NCBI GenBank assembly: GCA_002746275.1
Contig: NVWR01000001.1
Span: 22,246-31,673 of the forward strand
DNA from: Rhodobiaceae bacterium
GTDB taxonomy: Bacteria; Pseudomonadota; Alphaproteobacteria; Parvibaculales; Parvibaculaceae
DNA length: 9,428 nt
Direction: 5' to 3'
In this document: positions 1 through 7,074 of the stretch, piece by piece
Layout of the letters: each line of letters starts with the position of its first letter
How positions within the stretch are numbered: the stretch's first letter is position 1
The notes under the pieces: generated by a model
Told to the model about the DNA's origin: nothing
Databases searched by the model: none
What the model saw: only the letters and a program-made list of their open reading frames with translations
Program-made: the position numbers and the translations under genes

Positions 1-467
1 GTGTCTGATGTTGACTGGAAGATGGCGCCGGAGCGAACAAGATCATCACGCAACGTCAGTGCGTTTGTAAGATTACCATTGTGTGCAATCGCAAAACCGC
101 CACCCCATAAGTCCGCAAACAGTGGCTGAATATTACGTTGGATCGTAGCACCCGTTGTCGAATATCGAACATGGCCGATCGCAGAAGCGCCGACCAGGCG
201 ATCCATAATTTTGGGGCTTGTGAAATGGTCTCCGACGAGACCAGACCGGCGCTCAGAATGAAAATGTTCGCCATCAAAAGTAACCAGGCCCGCAGCTTCC
301 TGACCGCGGTGCTGGAGGGCGTGCATTCCCAGCGCTGTCAGCGCGGCAGCATCATTGTGGCCGAAAATACCAAACACACCGCACTCTTCGCGCAATGTGT
401 CAGAGTCCAAATCATCATGTGCATTAACACTGGATAGTGAGTCTTTGGACATCAAGCCTTTGGACAT
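1..467 (-). CDS. purF: Amidophosphoribosyltransferase (PurF), N-terminal part, cut by window edge
   Basis: PurF catalyses the first committed step of de novo purine synthesis, transferring the amide nitrogen of glutamine to PRPP to give 5-phosphoribosylamine. About 155 codons are visible, open to the window edge; the C-terminal phosphoribosyltransferase domain lies outside. The frame reads EECGVFGIFG, then MHALQHRGQEAAG, GHVRYSTTG and FAIAHNGNLTN, the hallmarks of the class II (Ntn) glutaminase domain. The nucleophile is the Cys of ECGVFG, residue 29 from the ATG at 467 or residue 24 from the in-frame ATG at 452. An N-terminal propeptide must therefore be removed to free the Cys, as in Bacillus PurF and unlike E. 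coli, where Cys follows Met1. AGAGGA at 480-485 is 12 bases before the 467 ATG and 27 before the 452 ATG, so I prefer 467. The gene starts 16 bases after the cvpA stop, suggesting co-translation. Confidence 0.96.
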   Translation of the reverse strand, partial: MSKGLMSKDSLSSVNAHDDLDSDTLREECGVFGIFGHNDAAALTALGMHALQHRGQEAAGLVTFDGEHFHSERRSGLVGDHFTSPKIMDRLVGASAIGHVRYSTTGATIQRNIQPLFADLWGGGFAIAHNGNLTNALTLRDDLVRSGAIFQSTSD

Positions 468-470
468 CAA
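441..470 (-). repeat. 15-bp tandem duplication over the purF start codon
   Basis: Two adjacent 15-base units (456-470 and 441-455) differ at one base. On the minus strand each reads TTGATGTCCAAAG followed by GC or AC. Each unit supplies one in-frame ATG followed by Ser-Lys, so the protein would start MSKGLMSKD or MSKD. The duplication adds five codons to the propeptide ahead of the catalytic Cys and leaves the frame unchanged. The repeat is seen directly; any effect on translation is inference. Confidence 0.9.
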
Positions 471-483
471 AAGGGGCCGTCCT

Positions 484-1116
484 CTATTCCTGTGTGGCCT
501 CAAAAAGTTGGTCGAGGCCTCTCCGTTCCGATGGCTTATACCCCGTCGTATCCCCGCTGTCAGTGCCTGATTGTGGCTCTTGTGTGACAGGCGCTGTCCT
601 TTGTCCCTGGGGTGTAAAAAACGGCTCTGTGGGGGCTGTAGACTGGCGGGCAGCTAGAGAAGCCAGCAGATCCGCAGTGAGGTCGACCATCGGCATCAGC
701 CGGGCCTCCGCGATCCAGCGGGGCTGATCATCTCGCGCAGGAACCAGCCAGATAAAGATCAAATAGCCGATCGACACGATGAAGAGCCCGCGCGCGATAC
801 CAAAGATAAAACCCAGTGAGCGATCAAGAAATCCTATTTGGCCCCCGTGGCCACGTTGCATCCATCGGTAGGTCAGGGTTGAGATGGCCACATAGACAAT
901 CAGAAATATGACAACGACCGAGACGATAAGCGCAATCCAGTAGGGTTCGACCACGGTCTGAACGACTGGCAGGAGCAGCGGATAGAGCAAGAGAACCGCG
1001 AGAGCCGCAACGACCCAGGAAAGAATGGAGAGAATTTCGCTCGCAAAGCCGCGCACCATCGCAAGCAGGCCTGAAACAAGCATGATGCCGATAACGGCAA
1101 TATCAAAAAGGGTCAT
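484..1116 (-). CDS. cvpA: CvpA family inner-membrane protein
   Basis: 210 residues. Four hydrophobic segments lie at about 4-22, 29-49, 59-80 and 102-124, followed by a hydrophilic tail from about 127 rich in Pro, Thr, Gln and acidic residues. The family pattern is clear: RGFASE (22-27) between the first two segments and DRSLGFIFGIARG (98-110) leading into the fourth. CvpA was named for colicin V production in E. coli and is linked to envelope homeostasis; its molecular activity is not settled. The placement directly before purF matches the cvpA-purF pairing of many proteobacteria. The ATG at 1116 has an AGAGAGG ribosome site about 10 bases upstream. The tail ends with RRGLDQLFEATQE, a basic-then-acidic patch that could be a cytoplasmic docking site (inference). 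Confidence 0.93.
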   Translation of the reverse strand: MTLFDIAVIGIMLVSGLLAMVRGFASEILSILSWVVAALAVLLLYPLLLPVVQTVVEPYWIALIVSVVVIFLIVYVAISTLTYRWMQRGHGGQIGFLDRSLGFIFGIARGLFIVSIGYLIFIWLVPARDDQPRWIAEARLMPMVDLTADLLASLAARQSTAPTEPFFTPQGQRTAPVTQEPQSGTDSGDTTGYKPSERRGLDQLFEATQE

Positions 1117-1192
1117 GACGGCCCCGCCTCTCTACGCAAGCACTCAAACTGAGGATTTCCATAGCTGAGTTTAGCTTTCCGGTGGGGCAAGG

Positions 1193-2611
1193 TCATCCCT
1201 TGCGCGCCGCTTCATCTTGTTTTGTCGCCAAATCTGTCGAGAGGTGGGCAATAAGCTCGCCCAAGTCCTCCATTTCGGTCAATTGGAGCGCTCCAGCTGC
1301 GGGTTTTTGTCGTCCCGCTGCTTTTGGCAGAATAGCCCGTTTGAACCCAAGTTTTTCGGCTTCTTTCAGGCGGGCTTCCATCTGGCTGACAGGACGTATG
1401 GAGCCGGAAAGAGATATTTCACCGAAAATAACTGTATCGGGCGGGATGGGAAGCCCCGCGAGTGAGGAAATGAGTGCACTGGCAACAGCAAGGTCTGCGG
1501 CTGGTTCACTGATCCGAAGGCCACCAGCGACATTCAAATAGACGTCCTGACCGCCAATAGTGAGCCCGCAGCGGGCGTCCAGAACGGCTAGCACCATCGA
1601 CAGGCGGCCACCGTCCCAGCCCACCACGGCACGCCTGGGCGTTCCTAGGGCGCTTTGTGCGACCAGTGCCTGTATTTCCACCAGGACAGGGCGGGTTCCC
1701 TCTATGCCGGCAAATACGGCGGTGCCGCTGGTCTCCCGGTCCCGCTCGCCGATAAACAGGGCAGAGGGGTTTTCAACCTCCAGCAGGCCTCCTTCGGCCA
1801 TCTCGAAAACACCGATTTCGTTGGCTGGGCCAAAGCGGTTCTTCACCGCCCGCAGGACACGGAAATGGTGCCCGCGTTCGCCTTCGAAGTAGAGCACCGT
1901 GTCGACCATATGCTCGACCACTTTGGGGCCAGCGATCTGTCCATCTTTGGTGACATGGCCGACCAGAAACACGGCTGCACCAGATTTTTTGGCAAAACGC
2001 ACAAGCTCCTGTGCCGAGGCACGGACTTGAGAAACGGTTCCCGGCGTTGAATCAAGCGCGTCGGTCCACATGGTCTGAATGGAATCAATGACGATCGCGT
2101 GGGGCGTGGACCCACCTTTCAAAGTTGCAAGAATGTCTCTGATGTTGGTTTCGGCACCAAGCGACACCGGCGCATCGTCCAGGCCCAAACGCTTTGCCCG
2201 CATGCGCACCTGTTCAATCGCTTCTTCGCCGGAGATATAGACCACGTCCGCCCCCTGGCGCGCCAGTTGAGCCATCGCCTGCAACAAAAGCGTGGACTTG
2301 CCGATGCCAGGATCGCCGCCAACCAGAACCGCAGATCCGGCAACAAGCCCGCCGCCGAGAACCCGGTCAAACTCTTTGACCCCCGTCGACCGTCGTGGTG
2401 TGGGAGGGGTTTCTCCCGCGAGGGGAACAAGTGTGATTTGACGCCCTTTGGCGCCGACGCTCTTTTTCGCAGGGCCACCCGCAACGCCGGAACTTTCCGT
2501 TACTTCCTCGGCAATCGTGTTCCATTCGCCGCAGGCCTCACAGCGTCCCGCCCAGCGCGTGGTAACGCCACCGCAGGACTGACAGACAAATTGACGACGG
2601 GGCTTGGCCAT
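1193..2611 (-). CDS. radA: DNA repair protein RadA (Sms)
   Basis: 472 residues from the ATG at 2611. RadA is a DnaB-like hexameric ATPase that promotes branch migration and processing of recombination intermediates. In order: a C4 zinc finger (Cys10, 13, 24, 27); a RecA-like ATPase core with Walker A GGDPGIGKST (98-107) and Walker B AIVIDSIQ (172-179); the RadA-specific KNRFG motif (257-261); and a Lon-protease-like C-terminal domain from about 290 to 460. Length is normal for the family. A TTG eight codons upstream (2635) extends the frame, but it would place unrelated residues before the conserved MAKPRRQFVC start. The 2611 ATG has AAAGGA five bases upstream, so I chose it. The gap to the MlaF-like gene upstream is 55 bases and to cvpA downstream 76, with no terminator, so co-transcription is likely. 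Confidence 0.97.
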   Translation of the reverse strand: MAKPRRQFVCQSCGGVTTRWAGRCEACGEWNTIAEEVTESSGVAGGPAKKSVGAKGRQITLVPLAGETPPTPRRSTGVKEFDRVLGGGLVAGSAVLVGGDPGIGKSTLLLQAMAQLARQGADVVYISGEEAIEQVRMRAKRLGLDDAPVSLGAETNIRDILATLKGGSTPHAIVIDSIQTMWTDALDSTPGTVSQVRASAQELVRFAKKSGAAVFLVGHVTKDGQIAGPKVVEHMVDTVLYFEGERGHHFRVLRAVKNRFGPANEIGVFEMAEGGLLEVENPSALFIGERDRETSGTAVFAGIEGTRPVLVEIQALVAQSALGTPRRAVVGWDGGRLSMVLAVLDARCGLTIGGQDVYLNVAGGLRISEPAADLAVASALISSLAGLPIPPDTVIFGEISLSGSIRPVSQMEARLKEAEKLGFKRAILPKAAGRQKPAAGALQLTEMEDLGELIAHLSTDLATKQDEAARKG

Positions 2612-2617
2612 AAAGTT

Positions 2618-2630
2618 CCTTTGGCAAAGG
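2618..2630 (-). promoter_or_regulatory. Small hairpin overlapping the radA ribosome binding site
   Basis: On the minus strand CCTTT-GCC-AAAGG forms a 5-bp stem with a three-base loop. Its 3' arm contains most of the AAAGGA Shine-Dalgarno sequence of radA. Such a stem could reduce access of ribosomes to the start. It is short and may be chance; the pairing is seen, the role is inferred. Confidence 0.3.
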
Positions 2631-2666
2631 CGCAAGGGAGGGAGAAGAGCAGCGTGGACTATCAGA

Positions 2667-3458
2667 TCAGGGTTTTAGCACATCCATCTTGATCGGTCCG
2701 TCGGCACGGCCATTGATGAACTGGTCCACATAGGGGTTCCCACTGCGGTCAATTTCATCACGAGGCCCTGCCCAGATGATCTCACCCTTATAGATCATGG
2801 CGATATAGTCTGCGATTTTCCGCGCACTGGCCATGTCGTGGGTGATCGACAGGGCGGTCGCCCCAAGATCGCGAACACTATCGACAATCAGATTATTGAT
2901 AACATCAGCCATGATCGGATCGAGACCCGTTGTGGGTTCATCAAAGAAAATGATTTCCGGGTCAGTGGCGATGGCGCGCGCCAGGCCCACCCGTTTTTGC
3001 ATGCCACCAGAGAGTTCAGCGGGGTAAAGCTCCCCAACATCTGGCGTCAGCCCAACACGGCCAAGCTTCTCAATCGCGATCTCTTTTGCTTCCGCCCGCT
3101 TCATATTGCGACCCTGGATGAGGCCGAAGGCAACATTCTCCCAGACCGCCAGACTATCAAACAGCGCAGCATTTTGAAACAGCATGCCAAACTTGGTGAG
3201 CACTTTCTCACGTTCTTGCGTCGTGGCTTTCAGCATATTTTTGCCGTCCACTCTGATGCGTCCTTTTTCAGGTTTGATCAGGCCCAGAATGCATTTGAGC
3301 ATCACGGACTTGCCACTGCCGGACCCGCCGATCACGACCAGCGATTTGCCTTTGGGCACGGTGAGAGAAAGACCGTTCAGGACGGTCTTTTTACCAAAAC
3401 GCTTCTCGATGCCTGTCAGCTCGATCTTCGCGTCTTTTGTGGGGATGGAAGAACTCAT
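2667..3458 (-). CDS. mlaF: MlaF-like ABC transporter ATP-binding protein
   Basis: 263 residues. This is the ATPase of a phospholipid/toluene-tolerance type ABC transporter (Mla/MCE class), which powers lipid movement between inner and outer membrane. All nucleotide-binding elements are present: Walker A GGSGSGKS (44-51), Q-loop Gln95, ABC signature LSGGMQKR (149-156), Walker B IIFFDEP (169-175), D-loop GLD (178-180) and switch His207 in ITHDMASA. The signature LSGGMQKRVGLARA is the form usual in MlaF/Ttg2A. It follows the permease gene by 10 bases, with an AAGG site overlapping the permease stop region, so the pair is an operon. No MCE-domain (MlaD), MlaC or MlaB gene lies in the window. Specificity for phospholipid is inferred from family and partner. 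Confidence 0.92.
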   Translation of the reverse strand: MSSSIPTKDAKIELTGIEKRFGKKTVLNGLSLTVPKGKSLVVIGGSGSGKSVMLKCILGLIKPEKGRIRVDGKNMLKATTQEREKVLTKFGMLFQNAALFDSLAVWENVAFGLIQGRNMKRAEAKEIAIEKLGRVGLTPDVGELYPAELSGGMQKRVGLARAIATDPEIIFFDEPTTGLDPIMADVINNLIVDSVRDLGATALSITHDMASARKIADYIAMIYKGEIIWAGPRDEIDRSGNPYVDQFINGRADGPIKMDVLKP

Positions 3459-3468
3459 GGAGCAAACC

Positions 3469-4242
3469 TTAGGACGAGAAGAAAAGGGACGTCATCACAT
3501 AATTGGATGCGAGAATAAGAATAGACGAAGCAACCACTGCATTGGTGGTGGCGCGTCCAACACCTTGCGCGCCGCCCTTGGAGTTGAACCCATGGTAGCA
3601 ACCGAGCATCGCGATGATGAGACCGAACACAGCAGATTTGATCATCCCCGAGGTGATGTCTTCCAGCTCGAGAAAGTCTGATGTGGTCTTGATGTAAACC
3701 CCCGCATTGAAATCCAGCGATTGCGTGCCGACGACAAACCCGCCAAAAATACCAAGCACGTCTCCAACGAAGACCAGCAGGGGGAGGGTGACCATGGCTG
3801 CGATGATGCGGGGAACCACCAGATATTTGAACGGGTTGGTTGCAAGGGTGGTAAGCGCATCAATCTGCTCGGTCACCCGCATGGTGCCAAGTTCGGCAGC
3901 TATGGCCGCAGAGGCGCGTCCCGCCACCATCAATCCCCCCAGCACGGGTCCCAGCTCCCGGGTGATCCCGAGTGCAACAATGGTCGCGACAATGCTCTCG
4001 GAGTTGAATTGATCGCTCCCGTGATAAATCTGAAGCGCCAACACACCGCCGGTGAAGAAGGCCGTCAGAGCAACGACGGGCAGGGAAAAATAGCCAATCC
4101 GTAACATTTGCTGCGCAATTAACCGCCAATAGAAGGGCGGGCGTACGACGTGGGAAAGGCCTCTCCAGGTGAAGACAGAAAGGCGCCCTGTTTCGCCTAG
4201 GGCCGAAATTACAACCCGTCCTATTACCGCCAGTGGATTCAC
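3469..4242 (-). CDS. mlaE: MlaE-like ABC transporter permease
   Basis: 257 residues, the membrane subunit partnering the ATPase just downstream. An amphipathic N-terminal region is followed by hydrophobic segments at about 50-72, 85-107, 145-175, 200-216 and 234-254, typical of the MlaE/YrbE family. The family-defining coupling stretch ELGTMRVTEQIDAL (117-130) is intact, as is GLMVAGRASAAIAAE just before it. Start: the frame begins with GTG at 4242, preceded seven bases upstream by a strong AGAGGG (4250-4255), so a non-ATG start is well supported. The gap to the alr stop is 29 bases. In the Mla system MlaE sits with MlaF, MlaD and MlaB in the inner membrane and MlaC shuttles lipid across the periplasm; those partners must be encoded elsewhere if used here. 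Transport direction and substrate cannot be read from sequence. Confidence 0.93.
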   Translation of the reverse strand: MNPLAVIGRVVISALGETGRLSVFTWRGLSHVVRPPFYWRLIAQQMLRIGYFSLPVVALTAFFTGGVLALQIYHGSDQFNSESIVATIVALGITRELGPVLGGLMVAGRASAAIAAELGTMRVTEQIDALTTLATNPFKYLVVPRIIAAMVTLPLLVFVGDVLGIFGGFVVGTQSLDFNAGVYIKTTSDFLELEDITSGMIKSAVFGLIIAMLGCYHGFNSKGGAQGVGRATTNAVVASSILILASNYVMTSLFFSS

Positions 4243-4271
4243 GAAGCTTCCCTCTCGATTGCTCTGGTTCG

Positions 4272-5450
4272 TCAGCTGGAACTGATTCCATTGCCCAAAG
4301 TGTACGTCCGCTTATATCGATAGCCCAAACGGGTAAGGACTTCGTAACCAAAAGTGCCTGCCGCACGCCCCATTTCTCCCGCACTTAGGTTGGGCCCGAT
4401 CAATTCTGCAAATCCGCCTCGTTTCACAGCCTCTTCTGGGAGGTCGGTGACATCGACCGAGATCATATCCATGGAGACCCGCCCGATAACGGGGGCCGCT
4501 TGCCCATTGATATGGACCGAGGTCCCGTCGCCGCCCGGATTGCCAAGCCTTCGGAAATATCCATCGGCATACCCGGCAGCCAGGGTGGCAACGCGGGTGG
4601 GACGCTTGGCAACGAACGTGGCCCCATACCCCACACTCTCTCCCGGTTCGATGTGGCTCACCTGCATGATGCGGGCAGCAACAGTGACTACTGGTTTGAA
4701 GTGAGGGTTGCCATCGGCGTTCAAAGCCGTCCCATAGGGGTTGCCGCCATAAAGCCCAATGCCCGGCCTCAGCAGATCGTAATGGAAATCGGACCCCAGA
4801 TAGATGCCAGATGTATTGGCAAGGCTGGAGGGCACCTTTGGAAAAATTCCGCGCAATTTCTCAAAACGATCCCGCTGGGTGCTGTTGAGGGAGGACGAGG
4901 GATCGTCGGCGCACGCGAGGTGGCTCATCACCAAAGCCACTTCGAAGTGCGTGGCAAGCTGGGCGATGGTTTCTGCGTCTTCAAGGGCAAACCCCAATCG
5001 GTGAATGCCGGTGTCGCCGTGCAGTGCTGCAGCTCTTGTCCCTTCAGCGGCACAATAGGTCGACCACTCCCGAACCTCCGCAAGGCTCGACAAGCAGGGG
5101 CGTAAATTCTCAGAGGCAAAAATTGTTTCCGAACCGGAGAACAAGCCGTTCAAAACATAGATTGTGGTGTCCGGCAGAACGCTGCGCAGCAGTCCACCTT
5201 CTTCCACAGTGGCAACAAAGAAGGTCTTGCAGCCGGCCGTCGCGAGGGCTGGTGCAACGCGGACAAGCCCAAGGCCATAACCATCTGCTTTCACACAGGC
5301 GGCGACCTCGGCTTTTGTTTCGGTGCAGATCAGGCGGTAATTGTCGGCGATGGCGTCCAGGTGGATGGTGAGCGTACCGCCATAGGCGGCATTGAAGGCT
5401 GCATCACGCGCGGTGTCTTCCGGGCCAGATCCTGTCTCAGCGTCACGCAT
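4272..5450 (-). CDS. alr: Alanine racemase
   Basis: 392 residues from the ATG at 5450. Alr is a PLP enzyme interconverting L- and D-alanine and supplies D-Ala for peptidoglycan. Residues below are counted from that ATG: the PLP lysine Lys54 in ACVKADGYG; DTGIHRLGF (146-154); Arg228 in LRPGIGLYG, the arginine that contacts the pyridine nitrogen; the second catalytic base Tyr275 in VGYGATF; GYADGY (293-298); and GRVSMDM (323-329). At the position two residues before the DTG motif, where Bacillus-type enzymes carry a carbamylated Lys, this protein has His144. The frame also opens at a TTG (5459), with AGGG only four bases before it, giving 395 residues; for the ATG the same AGGG is 13 bases away, so the start is uncertain. 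The dnaB stop is 15 bases upstream of the ATG. Confidence 0.95.
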   Translation of the reverse strand: MRDAETGSGPEDTARDAAFNAAYGGTLTIHLDAIADNYRLICTETKAEVAACVKADGYGLGLVRVAPALATAGCKTFFVATVEEGGLLRSVLPDTTIYVLNGLFSGSETIFASENLRPCLSSLAEVREWSTYCAAEGTRAAALHGDTGIHRLGFALEDAETIAQLATHFEVALVMSHLACADDPSSSLNSTQRDRFEKLRGIFPKVPSSLANTSGIYLGSDFHYDLLRPGIGLYGGNPYGTALNADGNPHFKPVVTVAARIMQVSHIEPGESVGYGATFVAKRPTRVATLAAGYADGYFRRLGNPGGDGTSVHINGQAAPVIGRVSMDMISVDVTDLPEEAVKRGGFAELIGPNLSAGEMGRAAGTFGYEVLTRLGYRYKRTYTLGNGISSS

Positions 5451-5465
5451 AGTTGACAATCTGCC

Positions 5466-6959
5466 CTATTCCATACGGTCGGGCATTCGGTCCCGGTCCG
5501 CCAGATCGCTGAAACGTGTGATCTCAGCTTCAAACTGCAACCGGATGGTGCCCGTTGGTCCGTGACGTTGCTTGCCGACGATGACATCCGCCTTGCCATA
5601 GACCCGTTCCATATCGTCCTGCCATTGCAAATGTTCCGGTGTTCCCTCATTGGGTTCCCGGCGTGAAACGTAATATTCCTCACGGTACACGAAGGTCACA
5701 ACATCGGCGTCTTGCTCAATCGATCCAGATTCACGCAAGTCGGAAAGCTGGGGTCGTTTGTCGTCCCGTGATTCAACCTGACGAGACAATTGGGAAAGCG
5801 CCATGATCGGCACTTCCAGTTCCTTGGCCAGCGCTTTCAGACCGGTGGTAATCTCGGTAACTTCCTGCACCCGGTTTGCCCCCGGGCTGCCGGAGCCCGA
5901 GAGAAGCTGAATATAGTCAACCACCAACAATCCAAGCCCCCGTTGTCGCTTGAGCTTTCTGGCGCGTGCCGCCAGCGAGGCGATGGTCAGGCCACCGGTA
6001 TCGTCGATGTAAAGCGGAATGCCTTCCAGATCGCGGCTCGCTTCAACAAACTGATGCCACTCATGCTCATCGATTTTGCCACGGCGGATTTTGCCCGACG
6101 AAATGCGTGACTGTTCCGAAAGCAAACGCGTGGCCAATTGTTCGGCCGACATTTCCAGAGAGAAGAAGCCGACAATGGCGCCGTCTTTGACTTCAACCGT
6201 GCCGTCCGCGTGATGTTCCGCCTTGTAGGCTTTTGCCGCGTTGAAAGCGATGTTGGTGGCCAGCGCCGTCTTGCCCATTGAAGGACGTCCGGCGACAATG
6301 ATGAGGTCAGACTTCTGCAATCCGCCCAACAACTCATCCATGTCTCGCAGGCCCGTCGAAATGCCGCTCAGACCCCCGTCACGCTCATAGGCTGCTGCTG
6401 CCATATCGATGGCATCGCGCATGGAGTCAGAGAAGCTCTGAAAGCCGCCCTCATATTTTCCCTTTTCGGCAAGCGAATAAAGCGACTGCTCCGCGTCCAT
6501 AATCTGCGCGGAGGGAGGATCATCAACCGGCGCATCATAGGCGCGGACATGCATCTCTTCGCCAATACGGATTAGGTCACGTCGCACTGCCAGATCGTAG
6601 ATCGTACGGCCATACTCTGCGACATTGATGATTGTTGTCGCAGCGCCCGCCAGCCGCGCCAGATATTGCGCGCCGCCTACATCCTGAAGTGCTTCGTCCG
6701 CATCGAAATAGCTTTTCAGCGTCACCGGCGTGGCGATGTGCCCGCCAGAGATCAGCTTGGAGACAGCTTCGAAGATGCGCGCATGAAGGGGTTCGTAGAA
6801 GTGGGTAACCTCCAGGAACGCGGCAATACGATCGAACGCATCATTGTTGATAAGGATCGCTCCCAACAATGCTTGCTCGGCTTCAATATTGTGTGGCGCG
6901 ATGCGATACGCGTCACTTTCGTCTGGGTCGGTGTCATAGGCGGGCAGTGAATTTTCCAT
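5466..6959 (-). CDS. dnaB: Replicative DNA helicase DnaB
   Basis: 497 residues. DnaB is the hexameric 5'-3' helicase that unwinds the replication fork and recruits primase. The N-terminal helical domain begins at about residue 20 (RIAPHNIEAEQALLGAIL) and runs to about 125, then a linker helix, then the RecA-like motor. Motor motifs: Walker A GRPSMGKT (224-231), catalytic Glu269 in FSLEMS, Walker B LLVVDYIQ (344-351), SDLRESGSIEQDADVV (406-421) and the nucleotide-sensing KQRHGPTG (463-470). A charged insert at about 245-262, between the Walker A helix and the catalytic Glu strand, lengthens the protein slightly; such inserts occur in alphaproteobacterial DnaB. No intein is present. The ATG at 6959 has no good Shine-Dalgarno sequence, but no alternative start fits better. 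Confidence 0.97.
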   Translation of the reverse strand: MENSLPAYDTDPDESDAYRIAPHNIEAEQALLGAILINNDAFDRIAAFLEVTHFYEPLHARIFEAVSKLISGGHIATPVTLKSYFDADEALQDVGGAQYLARLAGAATTIINVAEYGRTIYDLAVRRDLIRIGEEMHVRAYDAPVDDPPSAQIMDAEQSLYSLAEKGKYEGGFQSFSDSMRDAIDMAAAAYERDGGLSGISTGLRDMDELLGGLQKSDLIIVAGRPSMGKTALATNIAFNAAKAYKAEHHADGTVEVKDGAIVGFFSLEMSAEQLATRLLSEQSRISSGKIRRGKIDEHEWHQFVEASRDLEGIPLYIDDTGGLTIASLAARARKLKRQRGLGLLVVDYIQLLSGSGSPGANRVQEVTEITTGLKALAKELEVPIMALSQLSRQVESRDDKRPQLSDLRESGSIEQDADVVTFVYREEYYVSRREPNEGTPEHLQWQDDMERVYGKADVIVGKQRHGPTGTIRLQFEAEITRFSDLADRDRMPDRME

Positions 6960-7074
6960 GTCACTGTTTTAGGGCAATCCCAGAACGGGCGGAAGCACCT
7001 GAAGATGATTCGATGAACTAATTTGTCTCCCTGTGGATAGCGGGGACAAGTAGGATGTCCGTTTTCGAGTTTGA
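6960..7074 (-). other. dnaB upstream spacer with bulged hairpin and DnaA-box-like 9-mer
   Basis: This 115-base gap separates the cfa-like gene from dnaB. On the minus strand TTGTC-CCC (7042-7049) can pair with GGG-A-GACAA (7023-7031), giving eight pairs with one bulged base. No T-run follows, so it is not a standard terminator. The ten-base loop includes CTATCCACA (7032-7040), one mismatch from the DnaA box TTATCCACA. I see no convincing promoter, although dnaB may need one here. Confidence 0.4.

Noticed and set aside
1117..1192. Imperfect inverted repeat in the radA-cvpA spacer
   Set aside because: The AAACTGAG/CTGAGTTT arms contain a mismatch and no T-run follows, so there is no support for a terminator or regulatory element.
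2099..3518. Long plus-strand open frames (197 and 226 codons) opposite radA and the MlaF-like gene
   Set aside because: Both are mirror frames of strongly conserved minus-strand genes, and neither shows a domain pattern.
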